From Acetobacteraceae bacterium (GTDB lineage: Bacteria > Pseudomonadota > Alphaproteobacteria > Acetobacterales > Acetobacteraceae): DNA of 64,000 nucleotides. Where the stretch lies: contig JARLIM010000034.1 of NCBI GenBank assembly GCA_031291725.1, forward strand, positions 62,001 through 126,000. Direction: 5' to 3'. Both the position numbers and the translations under genes were made by a program. The first letter of the stretch is position 1. The number at the start of each line of letters is the position of its first letter. Of the stretch, positions 58,022 through 64,000 are shown piece after piece. A model generated the notes under the pieces. That model did no database searches. It was given only the letters and a program-made list of their open reading frames with translations, and was not told the DNA's origin.

Positions 58022-59386
58022 ATGTCACACACACACAACGGTGCGGTGTCACCGCCTGTCGATCTGGCTGAACTGATCGATGCCAATCCGATGTCTGGCC
58101 TGCAATGGCGCATCGTCGTTTTGTGCATGCTCGCTGCCATTCTGGATGGCGCGGACACGTTCTCCATCGGTGTCGCGGCCCCCTCGATTGCCGCCAAACT
58201 CGCCATGCCGCTGCCGAGTTTCGGCGCGGTGTTCTCGGCGGCGCAATTCGGGGCGGCGGGTGGGGCGTTTGCCTTCGGGCCATTGGCGGATCGCTTCGGG
58301 CGACGGCTGATGCTGGTGGTGGCGGTGCTGATCTTCGCCATCTTCACCTTCGCCACCGCCTTGGCCGATAGTCGTGGCGCGCTGATCGCCGTGCGCGTGC
58401 TGGCGGGCATCGGCTTGGGCGGAGCGACGCCGTGCTTCCTCTCGCTCGCCTCCGAATATGCCCCCGCGCGCATCCGGGCGAGTGTGACCACATTGCTGTG
58501 GGCGGGCTTCCCGCTCGGCGGCATGTTGGGTGGGTTTTTGAATTCCTATCTGCTGACCCGTTTCGAATGGCCGATGCTGTTCTATGTCGGCGGCATTGTG
58601 CCGGTGGTGGTGGCGCTGGCGATCGGCACGTTGGCTCCGGAAGCGCCGAGCTTTCTGGTCGGCCGCAACGGCGCGGGCGTGACGTTGGCGGGGCTGGCCG
58701 GGCGGATCGCGCCTGCTCTGGCGGGGCGGATTTCGGCGGGCACGCGCTTCATTCAGCGTGAGGTGAAACTGGCCGGTGTGCCGATCCGCTATCTGTTCGC
58801 GGGCGGGCGTGGGCCGGTGACGCTGTTGCTGTGGATTCCCTTCTTCCTCACCTTCGGCCTGCTGGTGCTGGTGGTGCTGTGGTCGCCCGCGATCCTGCGC
58901 AATGCCGGCATGAGCGGCCCGAACGCGGCCTTGGTGGTGGCCTTCCACGGACTGGGCGGCTTCATCGGCATGGCGTCTTCCGGCAAATTGCTGGAGAAAT
59001 TCGGCCCCTTCGTGCTGGTGCCGGCGTTGTTGGCCGGGGCGGTGTGCACGCTGCTGTTCGGCATGGTCGGCACCTCGGTGCCGTTGGCGGCGCTGTTCGA
59101 TGGGCTGATCGGCGTGTTCATCGGCATCGCAGCGGCGGGCTCGATTGGGCTGGCGTCTTGGATCTACCCGACCTCCATCCGCTCGACCGGCATTGGCTGG
59201 GCGATGGCGATGGGCCGGGTGGGGCAGGTGGTGGCGCCGCTCGTGGCAGGGGCGGTGTTGCAGATCGGCTGGAAGGTGGACGAACTGTTTCTTGCCCTCG
59301 CGGTGGCCCCGGTGCTGGCCGCACTGATCGTGCCATTGCTGGCAAGGCGGATTGACCGCAAGGCGGCGATGCGGGCCGAAGCCTGA
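58022..59386 (+). CDS. MFS transporter, aromatic acid:H+ symporter (AAHS) type
   Basis: This 454-residue carrier has twelve membrane segments. Helix 1 holds AILDGADTFSIGVAAPS, the DGxD motif of AAHS transporters, and GPLADRFGRRLML is the loop 2-3 MFS signature. ATG 58022 has GGGGAGG 9 nt upstream. It is divergent from the dioxygenase-hydroxylase pair (123-nt shared gap) and is probably its substrate importer. The second such carrier of the window (8941) is only distantly alike. Confidence 0.85.
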   Translation: MSHTHNGAVSPPVDLAELIDANPMSGLQWRIVVLCMLAAILDGADTFSIGVAAPSIAAKLAMPLPSFGAVFSAAQFGAAGGAFAFGPLADRFGRRLMLVVAVLIFAIFTFATALADSRGALIAVRVLAGIGLGGATPCFLSLASEYAPARIRASVTTLLWAGFPLGGMLGGFLNSYLLTRFEWPMLFYVGGIVPVVVALAIGTLAPEAPSFLVGRNGAGVTLAGLAGRIAPALAGRISAGTRFIQREVKLAGVPIRYLFAGGRGPVTLLLWIPFFLTFGLLVLVVLWSPAILRNAGMSGPNAALVVAFHGLGGFIGMASSGKLLEKFGPFVLVPALLAGAVCTLLFGMVGTSVPLAALFDGLIGVFIGIAAAGSIGLASWIYPTSIRSTGIGWAMAMGRVGQVVAPLVAGAVLQIGWKVDELFLALAVAPVLAALIVPLLARRIDRKAAMRAEA

Positions 59387-59440
59387 TGAAAACGGAGGGC
59401 GGACAGGCGCAGCGTCATCCGCCCTCCGTCTCAGCCGGAT

Positions 59441-60355
59441 TCACTTCGCCCAGCGCAGCACCATCGGATCGAGCCTGCGCGCAACCTCGATCAAGCCCGC
59501 GCGGGTGGCGGGGTGCAGCGGGGCGACCGGGTGGCGGGTGGCCTCGGATGCGATCACGCCGCCTTCGGCCATCAGTATCTTCGCCGCGATCAATCCGCAT
59601 TGGCGGTTCTCGTAATTGATCAGCGGCAGCCAGCGCGCATAGGCGGCGGCGGCGGCTTCACGATCTCCGGCGAAATGCGCATCGGTGATCTGCCGGATGC
59701 CGTCCGGATAGCCCGCCCCGGTCATCGCGCCCGTGCAGCCCGCATCGAGATCGGCCATCAGGGTGATCGCCTCCTCACCATCCCACGGCCCGATGATCGC
59801 ATCGCCACCGGCCTCGATCAGGGCGCGCAATTTGTCGGCCGCACGCGGGACTTCGATTTTGAAATAGGAGATGTTCTCAATCTCCCGCGCCATCTTGGCC
59901 AGGAACGGCACTGAGAGATTGGTGCCGCTGATCGGTGCATCCTGGATCATCACCGGGATGGAGACGGCATCGGAGACGCGCTGGAAGAATTCGTAAATGC
60001 CCTGCTCGCCCACCCGCATCGTCGCCCCGTGATAGGGCGGCATCACCATCACCATCGCAGCACCGGCATCCTGCGCCCGGCGCGAGCGTTCGGCGCAGAT
60101 TTGGGTGCCGAAATGGGTGGTGGTCACGATCACCGGCACGCGCCCGGCGACATGGTTGAGCACGCAATGCATCACACGCTCGCGCTCCTCATCGGTGAGC
60201 ACGAATTGCTCGGACCAATTGGCGAGAATGCAGATGCCCTGCGAGCCTGCATCGATCATGAAATCGGTGCAGCGCTTCTGGCCCTCCAGGTCGAGAGTGC
60301 CGTGTGCGTCGAACACGGTCGGGGCGACGGGGAAGACGCCTTGGTGGATGGTCAT
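59441..60355 (-). CDS. DapA-family Schiff-base aldolase/dehydratase
   Basis: This 304-residue TIM-barrel enzyme belongs to the dihydrodipicolinate synthase/N-acetylneuraminate lyase family. The Schiff-base Lys lies in ISYFKIEVP near residue 165. The usual GTTGE loop is replaced by ANWSEQFVLTDEE near 45, so it is not a true DapA. The upper barrel has MVMVMPPYHGA near 105. Substrate could be a keto-acid from sugar or aromatic catabolism. ATG 60355 is used; the frame extends 14 residues further without a family match. It is convergent with the AAHS transporter. Confidence 0.78.
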   Translation of the reverse strand: MTIHQGVFPVAPTVFDAHGTLDLEGQKRCTDFMIDAGSQGICILANWSEQFVLTDEERERVMHCVLNHVAGRVPVIVTTTHFGTQICAERSRRAQDAGAAMVMVMPPYHGATMRVGEQGIYEFFQRVSDAVSIPVMIQDAPISGTNLSVPFLAKMAREIENISYFKIEVPRAADKLRALIEAGGDAIIGPWDGEEAITLMADLDAGCTGAMTGAGYPDGIRQITDAHFAGDREAAAAAYARWLPLINYENRQCGLIAAKILMAEGGVIASEATRHPVAPLHPATRAGLIEVARRLDPMVLRWAK

Positions 60356-60537
60356 GATGGACGTCCTTGTTCTTGCGGCGGGTCGCTGCCGTGGCATTGC
60401 TTTTAGCCTGTGCGCGGCATGCCGTGAGTCTGTTCCTTCTCAATCCAGGCATTCAGTGCCGTGGTCGATCGACAGGCCTTATGGGGGCGACTCCTGCGAT
60501 GTGCTGATAGTGCTGAAAGCTTTGAGGAATCGCGCCA

Positions 60538-61236
60538 TTGCAGCCGATCAGCGCAGTGATTTTCGACGTCGATGGCGTGCTGCTCGACAGCCCGCATGAG
60601 GCGGCGTGGCGGCAGGCTTTGGCGGGATTGGCCGAGCCTGGGCGGCTGACGGGGGAATTGTATCAGGCCGTCGTCGCCGGAAAGCCCCGCCTGGACGGTG
60701 CGCGAGCGGTGCTGGCGGCGTTGGGGGTGCCGGAAGATCGGGCCGAGGACTATGCGACGGCGAAACAGGCGGTGCTGTCGGCAATGATCGCGGCCGGACA
60801 GTTCACCGTGTTCGACGATGGGGTGGCATTCCTGCGCGACCTGAAGCGGCGGGGGCTGAAGATTGCCGCTGCGTCATCGTCCAAAAACGCCAACCGGATG
60901 ATGGCGCTGATAGAGTTGCCGGGCGGTGGCAGGCTGCTGGATGCGTTCGACGCCAATCTGTGCGGCTGCGAGGTCGCACATGGCAAACCCGATCCCGAGA
61001 TCTTCCGCCGCGCCGCCGACGCCCTGGCGACGGCACCGGCGCAATGTCTGGTGGTCGAGGATGCAGGCGCGGGCATCGCGGCGGGCCGTGCCGGGGGCAT
61101 GCGCACATTGGGCATTGCCCGGCACGGCGATGCGGCGTTGCTCGTCGCCGCCCAGGCGGAGTTGGTGGTGACGAGTCTTTCACATGTCGATGTCATATGT
61201 CTGCATGAAGGTCGGCTGCGCGCGCGCCCTATATAG
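60538..61236 (+). CDS. Beta-phosphoglucomutase-like HAD phosphatase
   Basis: This 232-residue HAD-superfamily protein has motif I FDVDGVLLDSPHEAAW near residue 10, motif II AAASSSKNAN near 105, motif III KPDPEIFRRAA near 145 and motif IV VVEDAGAGIAAGRAGG near 170. It starts at a TTG with GAGGA about 9 nt upstream. The GH65 phosphorylase gene begins 20 nt after its stop. Phosphorolysis by GH65 yields beta-glucose 1-phosphate, which this enzyme would convert to glucose 6-phosphate, so the pair is a known functional unit. A plain phosphatase role is the alternative. Confidence 0.85.
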   Translation: MQPISAVIFDVDGVLLDSPHEAAWRQALAGLAEPGRLTGELYQAVVAGKPRLDGARAVLAALGVPEDRAEDYATAKQAVLSAMIAAGQFTVFDDGVAFLRDLKRRGLKIAAASSSKNANRMMALIELPGGGRLLDAFDANLCGCEVAHGKPDPEIFRRAADALATAPAQCLVVEDAGAGIAAGRAGGMRTLGIARHGDAALLVAAQAELVVTSLSHVDVICLHEGRLRARPI

Positions 61237-61256
61237 GGATGGAGGGAGAGTGTCAG

Positions 61257-63422
61257 ATGCCCTTTGCTTTCGATCTGAATTCAGAATCGGGCTGGTCGCT
61301 GTCGCAGGATGGCGTGGATCCGGCGCGGGAGCGCGATTTCGAATCGCGGATGACCATCGCCAACGGCTTGCTGGCCACACGCGGCGCCCGCGATGTGGGG
61401 CGAGCGCCGGGCTGGATGTCGGCCACACCCTCGCTCACGCTGCTCTCCTGGCCGCGCAGCTATGTCGCGGGCCTGTTCGACACGCCGGATTTGGCGCCCC
61501 GCGTGCCGGTTTTGATGCCGGTGCCGGATTGGACACGGCTGCGGCTGCGGGTGAATGGCAAGGTAATGCTGGCAGAGGCGTGCACGCGCAGCCTCGATCT
61601 GCGCCGCTCCGTGCTGCTCAACACGGCAATGACCGACGATCTGCACGTGCGGTCGCTGCGCTTCATCTCACAGGCGGATCGGGCGCTGGCCTTCCAATGG
61701 GTGCAGATGGAGGTGCAGCGCGATTGCACGCTGGATGTCGGCGCGTGGTTCGATACCATCCATGTCGGGCTGGAGCCCATTCAGTTTGCGGCGAACATGG
61801 GGTGTTGGCGCACGGAGCGCGGGCAGACTGAGGTTGCGATGGCCGCTGAGGCGAGTTTGACAGTGGATGGTCAGACTGTGCCCTCCGCCGAAATGGGGGC
61901 GCTGCGCTGGTCGTGGCAGATGGCGGCATCGGCAGGGCAGAGGATCTGTTTCGAGCGGCGCGTGGCGGTTGCGCGCGACGGCGATGCGCAGGCAGCCTTG
62001 GCGCGCAGCGGCATCGGTTGGCGGGCGGCGCTGGAGGCGCATACGGCGGCCTGGGCGCAACGCTGGCGGTGCGGAGATGTGCAGATCGCCGGCGATGCGG
62101 AGGCTCAACGCGCGGTGCGCTTCGCCGCCCATCATCTGATCGCCTCGGCCAATCCGGACGATCCAACCGTCTCCATCGGTGCGCGCGGGCTGAGTGGCGA
62201 TGGCTATCTGGGGCATGTGTTCTGGGACACGGAAATCTACATGCTGCCCTTTTTCAGCCTGACTTGGCCGCAGGCGGCGCAGGCATTGCTGCGCTATCGG
62301 CATCGCACTCTGCCCGGCGCCAAGGCGAAGGCTGCTTCACATGGCTATAGCGGTGCGATGTATGCCTGGGAATCGGCCGATACCGGGGCGGAGGAGACGC
62401 CGGATTTCGTCGTGGGCGCCGACGGTCTGCCCGCCCCGGTGCTGTGCGGCAAGCAGGAACAGCACATCACCGCCGATGTCGCCCATGCGGTGTGGAACCA
62501 TTTCCTGGCCACCGGCGATGGCGATTTCCTGCGGGAATGTGGCGCGGAGATTCTGATCGAAACCGCCCGCTTCTGGGCCAGTCGCGCCATTTTGGAGCCT
62601 GATGGACGACACCATATCCGCGGCGTGATCGGGCCGGACGAATATCACGAGAACATCGACGACAACGCCTTCACCAACACGATGGCGCGCTGGAATTTGC
62701 AGCGTGCGGCGGAGGCGGTGGCGGTGTTGCGCGCGGATTGGCCACAGGATGCAGCACGGCTGGCGGTGCAGGATGCCGAGTTGGCGCTCTGGCATCATGT
62801 CGCCGACACGCTCGCCACCGGCTATGATCCCGATACCGGCCTGCTGGAACAGTTCGACGGCTTCTTCGCCCGCAAGCCCGACCCGAAGCGCGGGCGGCAG
62901 GACATCAAACAGGCCGATGTCGTTGCCCTGTTGGCGCTGCTGCCCGATCTGCTGGATGAAGATGACGTGGCGACGAATTTTGCCACATATGCGCCGATGG
63001 CCAGCCATGAAAGCTCCCTCAGCCTGCCGATGCACGCTTTGGTCGCGGCCCGGTTGGGGGAGGTGGGGGTGGCGTTGGAATATGTCCGCAGGGCCTATGC
63101 CACCGATCTGGCCGGACCTGCGGGCAGCGATGCCGCCGGCTTGCATATGGCGGCGCTGGGCGGGATTTGGCAGGTGGCGGTACTGGGCTTTGGCGGCGTG
63201 TCGTGGCGTGGCGAGCGGCTGCATCTCAATCCCCGTCTGCCGCCGGGATGGACGCAATTGGCGTTCAACCTGCACTGGCGTGGGCGGCTGATTGCGGTGC
63301 GGGTGACAGAGCAGATTGAAGCTGAGCTGCTGTCCGGCCCAGCTATGGCGCTGGTGGTTGGCGGCACGCCGCAGATGCTCATGCCGGGTCGGCGTTTGGT
63401 TGCGTCGCTGCCGTTGCGATGA
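61257..63422 (+). CDS. GH65 disaccharide phosphorylase (kojibiose/trehalose/maltose type)
   Basis: This 721-residue GH65 enzyme should phosphorolyse an alpha-linked glucose disaccharide. The N-terminal beta domain is followed by the (alpha/alpha)6 barrel. Key blocks are GHVFWDTEIYMLPFFSLTWP near residue 330, the general acid Glu in VIGPDEYHENIDDNAFTN near 470, the phosphate-site KQADVVALLALL near 560 and SHESSLSLPMHA near 590. ATG 61257 has GGAGGGAGAG upstream; a frame starting at 61239 is less likely. It follows a beta-phosphoglucomutase gene and precedes an MFS gene. The exact disaccharide (kojibiose, trehalose, nigerose or maltose) cannot be read from these motifs. Confidence 0.87.
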   Translation: MPFAFDLNSESGWSLSQDGVDPARERDFESRMTIANGLLATRGARDVGRAPGWMSATPSLTLLSWPRSYVAGLFDTPDLAPRVPVLMPVPDWTRLRLRVNGKVMLAEACTRSLDLRRSVLLNTAMTDDLHVRSLRFISQADRALAFQWVQMEVQRDCTLDVGAWFDTIHVGLEPIQFAANMGCWRTERGQTEVAMAAEASLTVDGQTVPSAEMGALRWSWQMAASAGQRICFERRVAVARDGDAQAALARSGIGWRAALEAHTAAWAQRWRCGDVQIAGDAEAQRAVRFAAHHLIASANPDDPTVSIGARGLSGDGYLGHVFWDTEIYMLPFFSLTWPQAAQALLRYRHRTLPGAKAKAASHGYSGAMYAWESADTGAEETPDFVVGADGLPAPVLCGKQEQHITADVAHAVWNHFLATGDGDFLRECGAEILIETARFWASRAILEPDGRHHIRGVIGPDEYHENIDDNAFTNTMARWNLQRAAEAVAVLRADWPQDAARLAVQDAELALWHHVADTLATGYDPDTGLLEQFDGFFARKPDPKRGRQDIKQADVVALLALLPDLLDEDDVATNFATYAPMASHESSLSLPMHALVAARLGEVGVALEYVRRAYATDLAGPAGSDAAGLHMAALGGIWQVAVLGFGGVSWRGERLHLNPRLPPGWTQLAFNLHWRGRLIAVRVTEQIEAELLSGPAMALVVGGTPQMLMPGRRLVASLPLR

Positions 63423-63472
63423 CAGGTTGGCAGTCTTCGGTGTCGCGAAAAGGCGCTGGATGGGAGATGTTT

Positions 63473-64000
63473 ATGCGGGTTGCCGCTGTGAGACAGGGTG
63501 CAGAACCTGGTCAACGTTCAGCCAAGTACTTGCCAGAACGCTCAAGTCTGGTTGGGCTGTCATGGGTGAATTTCCTGGTCGCGATGATGCAGACCGGGTT
63601 CGGCACCTTTATCGCCGTCAACCTCACCTCGGCACATTGGAGCCGCACGGATGTCGGCCTTGCCCTGAGTGTGGCCAGCATCGCCGGGATTGTCGCACAG
63701 GTGCCGGGCGGGCTGCTGGTCGATATCACGCAGCGCAAACGCCGGGCGGCCGGTGGGGCGATTTTGAGTATCGCGCTGGCGGCGGTGGTGCTGGCGGTGT
63801 GGCAGGAACATGCGGTGGTCTATGCCGCGATGGCCTTGCAAGGCTCGGCCAGTGCGGTGCTGACGCCGGCGATTGCGGCCATCTCGCTGGGGCTGGTGGC
63901 GAAGACCAAATTGGCGCAGCGCCTGGGCCTGAACACCCGCTATGCCGCCCTCGGCACCGCGCTCGCCGCCGGGGCGATGGGGGTGGTGGGGGCGTTCACG
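63473..64000 (+). CDS. MFS transporter, N-terminal part (cut by window end)
   Basis: A frame of 176 codons runs to the window edge without a stop. About 30 residues of polar N-terminus are followed by hydrophobic segments starting LVGLSWVNFLVAMMQTGFGT, then SVASIAGIVAQVPGGLLVDITQRKRR, which resembles the MFS loop 2-3 motif. It starts at ATG 63473 (or 63467), with GGGAG upstream, 50 nt after the GH65 gene. Substrate unknown; it may serve the disaccharide pathway. Confidence 0.72.
   Translation, partial: MRVAAVRQGAEPGQRSAKYLPERSSLVGLSWVNFLVAMMQTGFGTFIAVNLTSAHWSRTDVGLALSVASIAGIVAQVPGGLLVDITQRKRRAAGGAILSIALAAVVLAVWQEHAVVYAAMALQGSASAVLTPAIAAISLGLVAKTKLAQRLGLNTRYAALGTALAAGAMGVVGAFT

Overview
The window is about 64 kb of GC-rich DNA, densely coded on both strands, with a few sharply AT-rich gaps. 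Gene content and protein style (alternative N-type ATPase, intracellular PHB depolymerase, family-8 glucanases with Tat-like leaders, branched-chain-type ABC uptake, many c-di-GMP proteins) suggest an environmental alphaproteobacterium. Rhodospirillales/Acetobacteraceae is my best guess, by inference only. I see no rRNA, tRNA, CRISPR array, phage or intact insertion sequence.

Layout. (1) 1-4053: a variant curli operon (csgF, csgG, curlin-like protein, small secreted protein, second curlin-like protein) behind an AT-rich leader with an exact FNR-type box; the csgF signal peptide looks frameshifted. (2) 4121-8060: a glycerol-3-phosphate-type ABC importer (ugpA, ugpE, ugpB) with a GpdQ-type phosphodiesterase and no ATPase gene. 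(3) 8188-18973: a divergent catabolic block with GST, AAHS-type transporter, acyl-CoA ligase, livF, a fused livM-livG, livH, then a racemase-like protein without the usual cysteines, livK and an Old Yellow Enzyme. (4) 19080-20050: a conserved hypothetical gene and three 83-nt palindromic repeats at an exact 116-nt period. (5) 20084-23003: leuD, leuC and an isocitrate-lyase-family lyase. (6) 23075-29496: a complete N-ATPase operon (atpDCQRBEFAG). (7) 29613-37893: two sensor kinases and two response regulators around a secreted GH8 glucanase, with two AT-rich islands. (8) 38144-42519: a BisC-type molybdoenzyme, PHB depolymerase and a GST-like protein. (9) 42647-55227: a second GH8 glucanase coupled to a DUF2939 protein, a degenerate GGDEF-EAL protein, a GGDEF-EAL-GGDEF protein, and a hybrid kinase overlapping a receiver-EAL protein. 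(10) 55293-60355: FAD hydroxylase, extradiol dioxygenase, AAHS transporter and a DapA-family protein. (11) 60538-64000: beta-phosphoglucomutase-like and GH65 phosphorylase genes and the start of an MFS gene cut by the window edge.

Taken together, the window combines surface and biofilm functions (curli-like fibres, two beta-glucanases, c-di-GMP synthesis and breakdown, sensory kinases) with uptake and oxidation of acidic or aromatic substrates and energy or storage functions. The most unusual items are the variant curli locus with its FNR-type box, the two partly degenerate c-di-GMP proteins divided by a 21-bp palindrome, and the palindromic repeat array. Assignments rest on motifs and remembered family features; no database search was run.
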